48,867 nt of DNA from Nocardia carnea (lineage in GTDB: Bacteria; Actinomycetota; Actinomycetes; Mycobacteriales; Mycobacteriaceae): contig NZ_JARWPM010000350.1 in the NCBI RefSeq assembly GCF_029869215.1, forward strand, positions 1-48,867. The letters run 5' to 3'. A program made the position numbers and the translations under genes. Below, one piece after another: positions 1-8,341 of the stretch (position 1 is the first letter of the stretch; every line of letters starts with the position of its first letter). The notes under the pieces are model-generated. The model was not told where the DNA came from, ran no database searches, and was given only the letters and a program-made list of their open reading frames with translations.

Positions 1-136
<136 letters not shown>

Positions 137-274
137 ACGACCATCGCCGATCTCGCGACCCGCTGCGGTTTCACGCCCGCCTGGTTCTCCGCCGCGTTCA
201 AGGAACGATTCGGCCAGACACCCCGGGAGTTCCGGCAGCTCCGCCGCGCCGAAATCACCGCCGGGCGGGCGTGA
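137..274 (+). CDS. AraC-family transcriptional regulator, C-terminal fragment
   Basis: Only the last 45 codons are present; the 5' part is lost in the homopolymer tract. The readable peptide contains IADLATRCGF, then WFSAAFKERFGQTPREFR, which matches the second helix-turn-helix of AraC/XylS regulators. This includes the FSAAFKERFGxTPxxFR signature that normally lies close to the C-terminus. The protein would bind DNA as a transcriptional activator; its ligand and target cannot be known from this fragment. It ends at a TGA and converges on the P450 gene beginning 10 bp further on. The truncation is most simply a contig-end effect and not a real pseudogene. Confidence 0.75.
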   Translation, partial: TTIADLATRCGFTPAWFSAAFKERFGQTPREFRQLRRAEITAGRA

Positions 275-283
275 TCCGTCACG

Positions 284-1483
284 TTACGCCGCGGGCCCCA
301 GCCGCACCGGCAGCTCGACCGGGCCGACGGTACTGATCTGCATCGTGTACTCGATATCCTTCGGCTCCACCGCCAGATCCAGCTCGGGGTAGCGGGCGAA
401 CAGTGTGGCCAGCGCGATCCGGCTCTCCAGCCGCGCCAGCGGCGCACCCAGGCAGAAATGCGGTCCGCGACCGAAACCCAGCTGATCCTTGTGGTCGTGG
501 TCGATATCGAAGGTATCGGCGTCCGGATTCCGTTCCGGATCCAGCCCGACCCGCCCGTACCACAGCGTCGGGCTGCCGGCCGGGATCTCGACACCGGCGA
601 CGGTCACATCGGTGACCGGATAACGCATCAGCGCGCCCACCACCGAGGACCGGTAGCGCAGCGCCTCCTCCACCACATCGGCCCAGCGGTTCCCGGCCCG
701 GGCACGGGCGAGCTGTTCGGGGAACTGCCGCAGCGCGACCACGGCGTTGCCGAGCAGATGCACCGTGGTTTCGTGCCCGGCGACGATCACCAGCCACAGC
801 ACGCCGATCAGTTCTTCTTCGGTCAGTTCGTTCGCGTCGTTGGCGGCCAGCAACGCCGAGGTGAGGTCGTCGCCCGGTGCGGCGCGTTTGCTGTGCAGCA
901 GTTCGACGAAATAGCCGCTCATCGCCGCCATCGCCGCCTGCGTTTCCTCGCCGGTGCTGGTGGCCGACACGATGGTCAGCGTCCAGTTCTTCAGCCGCGG
1001 CTGATCGGCGACGGGCACACCGAACAGATCGCAGATCACCCGGACGGGCAGCGGCGTGGTGTAATTCGCGACCAGATCGATCTCGTCTCCGGCCGGGAAG
1101 GCAGCGATCAGCTCGTCGGCGATCTGCTGGATGCGGGGTTCCATGGCCGCGATCCGGGCGGGAGTGAACGCCTTGTTGATCGTCTGGCGCAGCCGGCGGT
1201 GTTCGGCGCCGTCCTGGTTGAGCATATGTTCGGCGTCTGTGAGCGCCCGCAGCGGCCAATCCGCGGGAATCGTGCCGTCCCGCAGGGCCGGGCAATGCGA
1301 GGGGTGCTTGGCGAAAATCTTGTCGTCGAGTACTTCCTGTACCGCGCGATGACTGACGGCGAGCCACGCACGCACACCACCGAGCAGTTCGATCGGAACC
1401 ACCTCGCCGGCGCGCGCGATGCGGTCGTAGGTTTCGGGAATGGACTCACCGGGAGTCGGAAGCTGGATCAGCGGCTCGGACAT
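284..1483 (-). CDS. cytochrome P450
   Basis: This is a soluble bacterial class I cytochrome P450 of 399 residues that would need ferredoxin and ferredoxin reductase partners, neither of which is nearby. Seen directly: the I-helix oxygen-activation motif AGHETT at residues 235-240, the ExxR pair E273/R276, and the haem loop FGRGPHFCLG with the thiolate ligand Cys344. The start was set at 1483, where GGGAGG lies 4 nt upstream; an upstream in-frame ATG at 1519 would add 12 unconvincing residues. The motifs resemble CYP105/CYP107-type enzymes, which hydroxylate macrolides and other secondary metabolites, but the substrate cannot be deduced. It stands alone between the AraC fragment and a GntR gene. 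Confidence 0.92.
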   Translation of the reverse strand: MSEPLIQLPTPGESIPETYDRIARAGEVVPIELLGGVRAWLAVSHRAVQEVLDDKIFAKHPSHCPALRDGTIPADWPLRALTDAEHMLNQDGAEHRRLRQTINKAFTPARIAAMEPRIQQIADELIAAFPAGDEIDLVANYTTPLPVRVICDLFGVPVADQPRLKNWTLTIVSATSTGEETQAAMAAMSGYFVELLHSKRAAPGDDLTSALLAANDANELTEEELIGVLWLVIVAGHETTVHLLGNAVVALRQFPEQLARARAGNRWADVVEEALRYRSSVVGALMRYPVTDVTVAGVEIPAGSPTLWYGRVGLDPERNPDADTFDIDHDHKDQLGFGRGPHFCLGAPLARLESRIALATLFARYPELDLAVEPKDIEYTMQISTVGPVELPVRLGPAA

Positions 1484-1682
1484 GTTGCCTCCCTGGGTTT
1501 TTCGGCCTACCGGGGGCAAGTGTGCGGCGCCATCCGGGGCCGCACAAACGCTGCCGGAGTTCCTGCCGCCTACCGATAGTCCGGCGCACCGAACCGTAAG
1601 AAGCCGCTTGTACGGAGACTATGGCCGCTCCACCGGCTGATCCCCCGGGCATCGACCCACCCGGCGGCGGTGGATACAGCAC

Positions 1683-2441
1683 TTATTCCGCCTGCTTGCG
1701 GACTCGCAGATCATGGGCGATACCCGAGTCGGGAGGACGGGTGTTGTCGATGGTGAAGGTGACCCGGTCCGGCCGGTAGCGGTCGTCGCCGTATTCGACC
1801 GGTTCACCGGCCGCCGTCGAGGTCCGGCGGCGTTCCCGCAGCAGCGGGGCACCGGCGGTGATGCCCAGCAGTTCCGCATCGAGTGTGTCGGCGGCGAGCG
1901 CGTCGATGGTGTGCCGCGCGGAATGCAGGTCGACACCCTGCCGGGCGAGGTACGCGTAGATCGATGCGGCGTCCGGGTCGAAATCGAACAGCAGCCGCCC
2001 GACGGGCTCCACGAACGCGGCGCGTTCGAGCATCACCGGCTCACCGTCGAGCGACCGCACCCGCAGTACCTCGACCACGGGCGTGCCCTCCTCGATTCCC
2101 AGCGCCGCGGCCGCCGCCGCACCCGCACCACGGCGCGCGATCTCCACGGTGCGCTGCCCCGGCGTTCTACTGATCCGCTGCGCCCAGGCGGTGAACGACA
2201 GCAGGCTTTCGAACGGTTGCCCGAGCGCGGTATCGCGCACCACCGGCGGGCGGCCCTGACCGACCGCGATGAGCCCTTCGTGCCGCAGGGTCGCCAGCGC
2301 GGTACGGACGGTGCCCCGGGACGCGCCGAACTCCGCGCACAACCGCGCTTCCGAGGGCAGCGACGCGCCGGGCGGGAGTTCACCGCGCCGGATCCGCTCC
2401 CTGAGCGCGGCGGAAACCCTGCCGTGCAGCGGTGTGGCCAC
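1683..2441 (-). CDS. GntR-family regulator with UTRA ligand domain (HutC/PhnF type)
   Basis: This is a 252-residue DNA-binding repressor candidate. The N-terminal winged helix-turn-helix (about 3-70) shows LPPGASLPSEARLCAEFG and SRGTVRTALATLRHEGLI, typical of GntR. The rest (about 95-238) is a UTRA effector domain with VVEVLRVRSLDGEPVMLERA and a conserved EYGDDRYRPDR end. I chose the GTG start at 2441, preceded by AGGGGG at good spacing, over a start at 2513 because it gives the usual family length. It is divergent from the FAD oxidoreductase at 2621, and two similar dyads lie between them. That arrangement suggests autoregulation and control of the neighbour. By family (PhnF of mycobacteria) it could respond to phosphate or phosphonate compounds, but this is inference. 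Confidence 0.9.
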   Translation of the reverse strand: MATPLHGRVSAALRERIRRGELPPGASLPSEARLCAEFGASRGTVRTALATLRHEGLIAVGQGRPPVVRDTALGQPFESLLSFTAWAQRISRTPGQRTVEIARRGAGAAAAAALGIEEGTPVVEVLRVRSLDGEPVMLERAAFVEPVGRLLFDFDPDAASIYAYLARQGVDLHSARHTIDALAADTLDAELLGITAGAPLLRERRRTSTAAGEPVEYGDDRYRPDRVTFTIDNTRPPDSGIAHDLRVRKQAE

Positions 2442-2479
2442 ATCGTCCCCCTGATCCGCGTTTCTATGCACCGGCCGAA

Positions 2480-2493
2480 CTTGACCGGACAAG
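2480..2493. promoter_or_regulatory. candidate GntR operator 1
   Basis: CTTGACCGGACAAG is an imperfect dyad (6 of 7 pairs) lying 39 bp upstream of the GntR start. It shares the CTT...GACAAG frame with the second dyad at 2556-2571, with 9 of 14 positions identical. HutC-subfamily operators are short dyads of this type. Binding is inferred. Confidence 0.45.
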
Positions 2494-2555
2494 CATACGC
2501 AATCGGTCACCACGATTCGATTCGAACTGCGGCGACCTCGTCAAACTATCGGTGA

Positions 2556-2571
2556 ACTTATATAGACAAGT
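2556..2571. promoter_or_regulatory. candidate GntR operator 2
   Basis: ACTTATATAGACAAGT is an imperfect 16-bp dyad (6 of 8 pairs) 50 bp upstream of the oxidoreductase start. Its core TATAGAC is shared with the mycobacterial PhnF operator as I recall it. The A/T-rich half could also overlap a -10 element, which would suit repression of the divergent promoter. Confidence 0.5.
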
Positions 2572-2620
2572 TGCTCACGCGGCTTGAACTTGCGCGGCCG
2601 GCCTTGCGAGTATTCCCGGC

Positions 2621-3772
2621 ATGACAGCTACCTCGTCCACGTCCGCAACCCTGCCTGCCGACCCCGTCGATCTCGCCGTCGTCGGTGCCGGAATCGTGGG
2701 CCTCGCCCACGCCGTCGATGCGGTGGAGCGGGGTATGCGGGTCGCGGTCGTGGAACGTGACGCCCGCGCCGTGGGCGCGTCCATCCGCAACTTCGGGCAC
2801 CTCTGCGTCACCCCCCAGGCCGGCACCGTCCTCGACTACGCCTTGGCCGCCCGCGAGAAATGGTTACAGCTGTCCGAGAAGGCCGGGTTCGAGATCGTGC
2901 GCGCCGGCACGCTCGTCGTCGCCCGCAGCACCGCGGAAATGGGGGTCCTCGAGGAATTCGCCGCCGCCCGCGGCCGCGAGCAGGTCGTCCTGCTCGACCG
3001 CGCCGCCGTCGAGAAATCGTTCCCCGCCGCCCACCCCGGCAGCGAAATCGTCGGCGGCGCGCATCTGCCGCTGGACCTGCGGGTCGATCCCCGCGCGGCG
3101 ATCCCCGCACTGGCGGCCTGGCTCGCGGCGAACGGCGTCGACTTCGCCTGGCACACCCACGCCGGCGCCCTCTCCCCCGGTGCCGTCCACACCGCCCGCG
3201 GCGACCTGTCCGCCACCGCGATCGTGCACGCCTCCGGCCACGACGTAGACCGACTCTTCCCCGCCCTCGCCGAGGAATACGACGTCCGCCGCTGCAAACT
3301 GCACATGCTGGAGGTCGACCCGCCCGGCGACGTCCGCATCGACCCCGCCGTGCTCACCGGCTATTCGATGCTCCGCTACGGCGGCCTCGCCGCCACCTCC
3401 GCCGCGGCCGAGGTGCGCCGCGAAATCACCGCGCGCGCCCCCGAAACGCTGGACGCGGTCATGAACCTCATGCTCACCCAGCGTCCCGACGGCGCCGTCG
3501 TCCTCGGCGACACCCACCACTACAGCCGCACCCACCTCCCGTTCGACGAGGAATCGGTCACCGGCCTGCTCCGCCGTGAAGGCGCCCGCCTCTTCGGCGT
3601 CGAGAACCTCACCGTCCGCCGCCGCTGGCGCGGCATCTACGCCGACTCACCCCAAACCGATTTCCTGGTCGCCACCCCCGCGCCCGGTATCCGGGTCGTC
3701 TCGGTGACCTCCGGCATCGGCATGACCACCGCCCTCGGCCTGGCCCCCACCGTCCTCGACGGACTGCTCTGA
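2621..3772 (+). CDS. FAD-dependent oxidoreductase, TIGR03364-like (aminophosphonate type)
   Basis: This is a 383-residue DAO-fold flavoprotein that would oxidatively deaminate or demethylate a small amine substrate in the cytoplasm. The N-terminal Rossmann motif VVGAGIVGLAHA (about 20-31) and the acidic end of beta-2 (VVERDARAVGAS) bind FAD; the following SIRNFGHLC segment is characteristic of the TIGR03364 group. The C-terminal VVSVTSGIGMTTALGLAP closes the FAD site. Members of that group often sit in 2-aminoethylphosphonate gene sets, and some act on N-methylated aminophosphonates. Here no phosphonatase or transporter is adjacent, so the substrate is inferred from family and from the divergent HutC/PhnF-like regulator. 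The stop codon directly abuts that of the next, convergent gene. Confidence 0.82.
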   Translation: MTATSSTSATLPADPVDLAVVGAGIVGLAHAVDAVERGMRVAVVERDARAVGASIRNFGHLCVTPQAGTVLDYALAAREKWLQLSEKAGFEIVRAGTLVVARSTAEMGVLEEFAAARGREQVVLLDRAAVEKSFPAAHPGSEIVGGAHLPLDLRVDPRAAIPALAAWLAANGVDFAWHTHAGALSPGAVHTARGDLSATAIVHASGHDVDRLFPALAEEYDVRRCKLHMLEVDPPGDVRIDPAVLTGYSMLRYGGLAATSAAAEVRREITARAPETLDAVMNLMLTQRPDGAVVLGDTHHYSRTHLPFDEESVTGLLRREGARLFGVENLTVRRRWRGIYADSPQTDFLVATPAPGIRVVSVTSGIGMTTALGLAPTVLDGLL

Positions 3773-4576
3773 TCAGCCGGCGGCGGTCGTAATCGCGGCC
3801 GCGACCTCGTCGGGATGCGATACCGGCGACGCGTGCGCGGAGTCGAGTTCCGTGGTCTGCGCGCCCATCCGGTTCGCCATGAACCGCTGCGACGAGGGCG
3901 GAATCACCCGGTCCTGACCCGACACCAGATACCAGGTCGGAACTCCCGCCCAGGACGGTGCACCGGACGGCTCCAGGTTCGCGGCGACGGCGATCGACTT
4001 CTGGTGGGCGAGCATCTGATCGGCCGTGGCGGTATCGACGTCCTGCGCGAACACGTCGTGGAAGCGGTCGGGCGCGATATAGCCGTCGAGGTTGCGGCCC
4101 ATCGGCCCCTGCGGATCGTCCACCAGCTTCACCTGCAGCGCCGGCGGAAGCAGCCGACTCCCCGGGAACCGGATCGGATCCAGCGCCAGCTGGGCGATCT
4201 CACCCTGGACCGGCGCGAACGCCGCGACGTACACCATCGACACGACATCGGGATCGTGCACGTTACTGATCACGAATCCGCCGTAGGAGTGCCCCACCAG
4301 CACCACCGGGCCCTCCACGGTGTCGAGAACCGCCTGAACGGCCGCCGCATCGCGCGCGGGCCCACGCAGCGGATTGTCCGGGGTCAACACTCGGTGCCCC
4401 TGTGCGCGCAGGCGCGCCGCGACACCATCCCAGCCGGTGGGGTCGGCGAACGCCCCGTGCACCAGCACCACGGTCGGCAACGATTGGGCAGCCGCGGGAA
4501 TCGCGCCCCCCAGCGCCGCGGTCAACGCAACGATCACAGCGAACAACGCAACACGCACAGTGCGAAATGTGGTCAT
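3773..4576 (-). CDS. secreted alpha/beta hydrolase
   Basis: This is a 267-residue exported serine hydrolase. The N-terminus TTFRTVRVALFAVIVALTAA followed by an AAAQ|S-like site is a Sec signal peptide, so the enzyme acts outside the membrane. The mature part begins LPTVVLVHGAFADPTGW (oxyanion loop HGAF) and has the nucleophile elbow GHSYGG. A late Asp (SGQDRVIPP) and the HASPVSHPDEV region supply the triad Asp and His. The pattern matches the HNL/esterase-like family common in Actinobacteria and Pseudomonas; the substrate is unknown. The start at 4576 is supported by AGGGAATCC just upstream and by the clean signal peptide; a start at 4609 would prepend 11 charged residues. Confidence 0.88.
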   Translation of the reverse strand: MTTFRTVRVALFAVIVALTAALGGAIPAAAQSLPTVVLVHGAFADPTGWDGVAARLRAQGHRVLTPDNPLRGPARDAAAVQAVLDTVEGPVVLVGHSYGGFVISNVHDPDVVSMVYVAAFAPVQGEIAQLALDPIRFPGSRLLPPALQVKLVDDPQGPMGRNLDGYIAPDRFHDVFAQDVDTATADQMLAHQKSIAVAANLEPSGAPSWAGVPTWYLVSGQDRVIPPSSQRFMANRMGAQTTELDSAHASPVSHPDEVAAAITTAAG

Positions 4577-5197
4577 GGATTCCCTGTCCGGTCTCGATCG
4601 GTCTCTCACGAAGTCGAGCAGCCCGGCACCGACACATTCGGTGCCGCACAGGTGATACGGCCACTGATCTTAACTCCCCGCCGTCAGGGGCATGCCGATA
4701 GGACTCGTCCGGGAGGCGTGACCGAGTCCGTGTTTCGATGAACCGCGGCTGAGCCAGGGCCGGAGTTCCCCTCCGAATCCGGCCCGCCAACCGTGCGGCT
4801 GTCCCCGACGACCTGCGGAAGGTCAAGGGTTCGGAAATCTGCCAGGCAATTCTCCGCCACACGAAGATAGGCTCTGGCTGTAACCGAAGCGAACCGGCGG
4901 CCCTCTGATCGGCCTCACCGGGCGGGGAACCTCGCGCTGTCCACAAGACGTCGGACCGTGAAGACCGTATGCCGGGTACGGCCGGGAATCTCGGACCGTC
5001 TCGGCCCATTCGTCGTGCATTGCCGCCCTATCTGCTGGTCGTGTTAGTTGCTCAGCAGACAGCCGGGTACTCGGAATACGCGGCAGATGCGAGCTGTCAA
5101 ACGTCCAGCCAGGGGAATGAGCCGCCCGACTTGGCCACAGCTAAACACAAGCGTGTGGCACGACGCAACCAGCACAGCGATCGCCGGAGCATGCGAC
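4577..5197. other. intergenic region without a recognised gene
   Basis: About 620 bp separates the divergently oriented hydrolase and P450 genes and must contain both promoters. Open frames here have weak third-position GC bias and no recognisable protein, so I annotate none. I see no convincing terminator, RNA or repeat. Confidence 0.5.
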
Positions 5198-5233
5198 ATG
5201 GCGAGCAGTCGGCAGACATGTTTGAGTGGTCGC

Positions 5234-6655
5234 ATGGAATCGTTCAGCGCCACGCTGCCCGTGGACGCGCTGCCACATCCGCCGGGCCGGTTACCGATCA
5301 TCGGGGACGTGGCCAGCGTGGACCGGCACCGCCCGACGCAGCACGAGCTGAAACTCGCCCAGGGCGGACTGGGCCCGATCTTCGCGCGCAAACTGCTCGG
5401 CACCCAGTTGATCATCGTGGCCGGGGGCCGACTGGCAGCCCAGTGCAATGACGAAACAAATTGGGGCCGTGTGCTTCTGGGCCCGCTGGCGAAGCTGCGC
5501 CCGATGGCACCACACGGGATGTTCACCGCGAGCTCCAAGGATCCGCTCTGGGGACAGGCCCGGCGTATTCTCACCCCGGGTTTCGCGCAGGCCGCGATGC
5601 GCACCTACCACGACGCGATGTCCTCGGTGGCCGATGATCTGGTGGCGGAGTGGACCTCGGCCGCTGGCGGGTCGGTGGCAGTCCATTCGGCGATGACTCG
5701 CGCCACCCTCGAGGTGATCGCCCGAGCCGGGTTCGGACGCAACCTGCGGTTGCTCGATTCCACCGGCGACGGCAGCGATTCCCACCGTTTCGTGCGAGAA
5801 CTCGGCCGCACCCTGCAGTGGGCCTCGGAATCCACCAACGATGTGCCGATCCTCGGCCACCTCCGCGAAGCCCTGCGCGCTTCGAGTGTGCGGCGCGATA
5901 TCGCCTCACTGCAGCAGTATGTCGACGAACTGATAGCGGGCCGGCAGGTCGCGAACGACGGCGAACCGACCAATTTGCTGGATTTGATGCTGACCGCTGT
6001 CGATCCGGAGACCGGGACACGCCTGCCGACCGCCAACGTGCGCGACCAGACACTCACGTTCCTGATCGCCGGGCACGAGACCACCGCGGCGCTCCTCGAA
6101 GTCGCCCTGTACCACCTGGCGCGGAACTCCTCCTATCAGGAGCGCGTACGAGCCGAAATGCCCCTGCAGGCGGCAAGCCTCGACTACGACTCCGTGACCA
6201 GGATGCGATTCACACGCCAATTCCTGAACGAATGCCTGCGTCTCTGCCCGCCCGCGCCCGGCTATTTCCGGATCGCGCGCGCCGACCAGAACCTCGGCGG
6301 TTACCGGATTCCGGCCGGCCGCGCCGTCTTCGTGCTGGCACTGGCCGCCCACCGCGACCCGGAGGTCTGGGGTCCGGCAGCCGGCGACTTCGACCCCGAT
6401 CGCTTCGATACCGCCGCTCTGCGCGCCTTCCCCGATCGGTTCTTCCAGCCGTGGGGCACAGGTCCCCGTTCCTGCATCGGCCGCGCGTTCGCCCTGCACG
6501 AGGCAACGCTCCTGCTCGGCCGGCTGGTACACGCCTTCGACCTGCACAGCTCCTCCGACGCACCACTGGCTCTCCAGGAGCGGGGCACCCTGCGCCCCGA
6601 ACCCTTCGAGTTGATCGCCCGTGGCCGCTCGACGGCCACCGTTCCGGAAAGGTAG
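5234..6655 (+). CDS. cytochrome P450, CYP102-like haem domain (stand-alone)
   Basis: This is a 473-residue P450 without a fused reductase. The N-terminal LPHPPGRLPIIGDVASVD resembles the haem domain of P450 BM3-like fatty-acid hydroxylases. Seen: the I-helix motif FLIAGHETTAALL, the ExxR in NECLRLCPPAPGYFRIA, and the haem loop PWGTGPRSCIGRAFA. In that loop the usual Phe seven residues before the Cys is Trp, while the Arg and Cys are kept. An alternative start at 5198 has a better ribosome site (GGAG 8 nt upstream) and adds 12 residues; I kept 5234 because homologues usually start close to the LPHPP motif. It is followed after 10 bp by a gene on the same strand, probably one transcript. Fatty-acid hydroxylation is a family-based guess. 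Confidence 0.88.
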   Translation: MESFSATLPVDALPHPPGRLPIIGDVASVDRHRPTQHELKLAQGGLGPIFARKLLGTQLIIVAGGRLAAQCNDETNWGRVLLGPLAKLRPMAPHGMFTASSKDPLWGQARRILTPGFAQAAMRTYHDAMSSVADDLVAEWTSAAGGSVAVHSAMTRATLEVIARAGFGRNLRLLDSTGDGSDSHRFVRELGRTLQWASESTNDVPILGHLREALRASSVRRDIASLQQYVDELIAGRQVANDGEPTNLLDLMLTAVDPETGTRLPTANVRDQTLTFLIAGHETTAALLEVALYHLARNSSYQERVRAEMPLQAASLDYDSVTRMRFTRQFLNECLRLCPPAPGYFRIARADQNLGGYRIPAGRAVFVLALAAHRDPEVWGPAAGDFDPDRFDTAALRAFPDRFFQPWGTGPRSCIGRAFALHEATLLLGRLVHAFDLHSSSDAPLALQERGTLRPEPFELIARGRSTATVPER

Positions 6656-6665
6656 ACGCCTTCCG

Positions 6666-7658
6666 ATGTCATGGTTTCTCATCGAGGCGCTGGGGCCACT
6701 GGATACCCCGATGACCATCGTCGCCAAGGACGGCGAACGCCGTGACTGGGTCTCCCTGCGTTCCCTGCAACGCAACGAGGGTGTGGACGCCGCCGACCTG
6801 GCCGACTGGGTCCGCCAGTCCGGTTCCGAAGTCGACCAGGTCGTCTCGGGCCGCGGCGGTCACCGCCGCGTGCGCGCCCTCCCCGTCCTCGGCCCGGAAG
6901 ACGACGTATACGCCCTGCACCTCTGGGTCGGCGCACCCGACGAACCGATTCCCGCCCACCGCCCCGCAGCCGGAATCGGCTGGTACGCCGGCGAATTACA
7001 GGTCCAGCAGCGTCTCGAATCCTGGATGATGAGCACCGACGACGCCGACGGCTTCAAACGCGTGCGCTCACCGGGTGAATTCTTCCGCAAGGTGGTGAAA
7101 TTCGACGACGCCACCGCGTTGATAGCCCTCGGCACCAACCCCGAGCCCGACGCCCAGTTCACCTCGAACATCGTGGTACTGCACGACAACGGCCATTTGA
7201 TGAACTGGCAGATCTTCGCCCGCGGCCGCACGGACCTGGAACGAGCCGGGCTCCGCGGCCTCACCCACGATGTCTCCGACGTCGAACCGGCGGCCCTCGG
7301 CCCCCACGAAGCCCTCGGCCTCACCGACGAACCCGGCCCCGAAACCCCGGCCGCCGCATTACTCGCCTTCCCACCCACCGGCGCCCCGCTCATCGCCCAG
7401 TGGATCGGCCACGTCCCCACCTGGATCGACTGGCAACGCGAAGGCGACGCCGAACTCATCCACCGCGACGACTGGGCCGCGGTCGCCAAATCGGCGATCA
7501 TGCTGCAGTCCGGCCTCCCCGGCACAAAGGCCGTCACCCCCGCCCGCATCCGCGCCCACAACCCCAGCGGATGGCAGCCGGTCACCATCACCTCGAGCCG
7601 CTACCCCGGCGAAGTCGGCAGCCGCCTGCACATAGTCAGAATCGCCCGGGTCGAGTAG
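6666..7658 (+). CDS. conserved hypothetical protein (DUF5593/DUF5628-like, tentative)
   Basis: This is a 330-residue soluble protein beginning MSWFLIEALGPLDTPMTIVA. I do not know its function. It appears to have two halves: an N-terminal sensor-like domain to about residue 110, with VLGPEDDVYALHLWVG, and a C-terminal domain starting near FFRKVVKFDDATALIAL and continuing through VLHDNGHLMNWQIFARGR and GLTHDVSD. That second stretch reads like a PAS/GAF-type ligand domain. From memory it resembles the DUF5593/DUF5628 proteins of Nocardia and mycobacteria, but I hold this loosely. The 10-bp gap from the P450 stop and the lack of a clear ribosome site suggest translational coupling to the P450. 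Confidence 0.8.
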   Translation: MSWFLIEALGPLDTPMTIVAKDGERRDWVSLRSLQRNEGVDAADLADWVRQSGSEVDQVVSGRGGHRRVRALPVLGPEDDVYALHLWVGAPDEPIPAHRPAAGIGWYAGELQVQQRLESWMMSTDDADGFKRVRSPGEFFRKVVKFDDATALIALGTNPEPDAQFTSNIVVLHDNGHLMNWQIFARGRTDLERAGLRGLTHDVSDVEPAALGPHEALGLTDEPGPETPAAALLAFPPTGAPLIAQWIGHVPTWIDWQREGDAELIHRDDWAAVAKSAIMLQSGLPGTKAVTPARIRAHNPSGWQPVTITSSRYPGEVGSRLHIVRIARVE

Positions 7659-7899
7659 AGCGGCCTCGAGGTCGACATGCGGGACAGTAACCCCAGACCG
7701 ACATCCGCTATTTCCGGATTCGATCGCCGGCCAGCGAAAACCCCGTGGGTAGAGCTGCATCGGGGTGACAAGCGCGGCCAGGTCGGTGACCAGGGCCGCA
7801 TTGCTTCGGCATGCTGGAAGCCCGTACGACAGCAGCTCTGGCGTCGTGTTCGCAAATATACGGAGCTCCGGTGTCGTCGCGTCCGCAATAATCACGTGT
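7659..7899. other. intergenic segment between convergent genes
   Basis: This stretch separates the conserved hypothetical gene from the accessory operon. Both strands stay open in one frame with only moderate third-position GC, and I recognise no protein. A plus-strand frame begins MRDSNPRPT, a phrase usually produced by mistranslated tRNA arms, but I could not fold a tRNA here. It marks the left edge of the accessory region and may be a degenerate remnant. Confidence 0.4.
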
Positions 7900-8337
7900 T
7901 CAGTCGGCCCTTCGATACGCAGTGAGAGTCTGTTTGACGGCGTCGGTCACGGGGGGTTCTTCGGTGGGTGGGGTCCAGGTGTACGCGTCATGTTCGGTGA
8001 GCCGTACAGGTTCGAAGGCGGTGCAGTGCACGGTGAAGTTGAATTGGCGGCTGCGTTTACCGCTGCCGGAGCGGTAGTCGAAGCTGTCGATGTAACGGCC
8101 GATGCCGGTGACCTGGAGGCCGGTTTCCTCTTCGACTTCGCGGGCGAGGGCTTCGTCGAGGTTTTCGCCGGGTTCGACTTTGCCGCTGGGCAGTTCCCAG
8201 ATGCCGCCCATGAAGTCGTTCCCGGGGCGGCGCAGCAGAAGGATACATCCGTCGTGTTCGACGACCGCGCCGACGACGAGTTGCTGGACGCCGTCGCGTT
8301 CGGCTTCGGTGGTGAGGTGGTCGAGATGGCTCGTCAT
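7900..8337 (-). CDS. NUDIX hydrolase
   Basis: This is a 145-residue pyrophosphohydrolase with a complete NUDIX box at residues 52-74: GKVEPGENLDEA, then REVEEETGL, with R66, E67, E70, E71 and G73 all in place. The enzyme would hydrolyse a nucleoside diphosphate linked to another group using Mg2+. It is the last gene of a tightly packed minus-strand operon; its ATG lies 4 bp after the aminotransferase stop. Next to a sugar-type dehydrogenase and aminotransferase it may release a product from a nucleotide carrier or clean up a nucleotide by-product. That role is inferred from position only. An MTH1/NudG-like sanitising function is the main alternative. Confidence 0.93.
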   Translation of the reverse strand: MTSHLDHLTTEAERDGVQQLVVGAVVEHDGCILLLRRPGNDFMGGIWELPSGKVEPGENLDEALAREVEEETGLQVTGIGRYIDSFDYRSGSGKRSRQFNFTVHCTAFEPVRLTEHDAYTWTPPTEEPPVTDAVKQTLTAYRRAD

Positions 8338-8341
8338 AGGT

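Noticed and set aside
458..1579. Long open frame antisense to the first P450 gene
   Set aside because: It is a shadow of the high third-position GC in the real gene; the minus strand carries all the P450 motifs.
7677..7925. Possible gene or tRNA beginning MRDSNPRPT
   Set aside because: No cloverleaf could be built, codon bias is weak and the frame runs over the NUDIX gene end.
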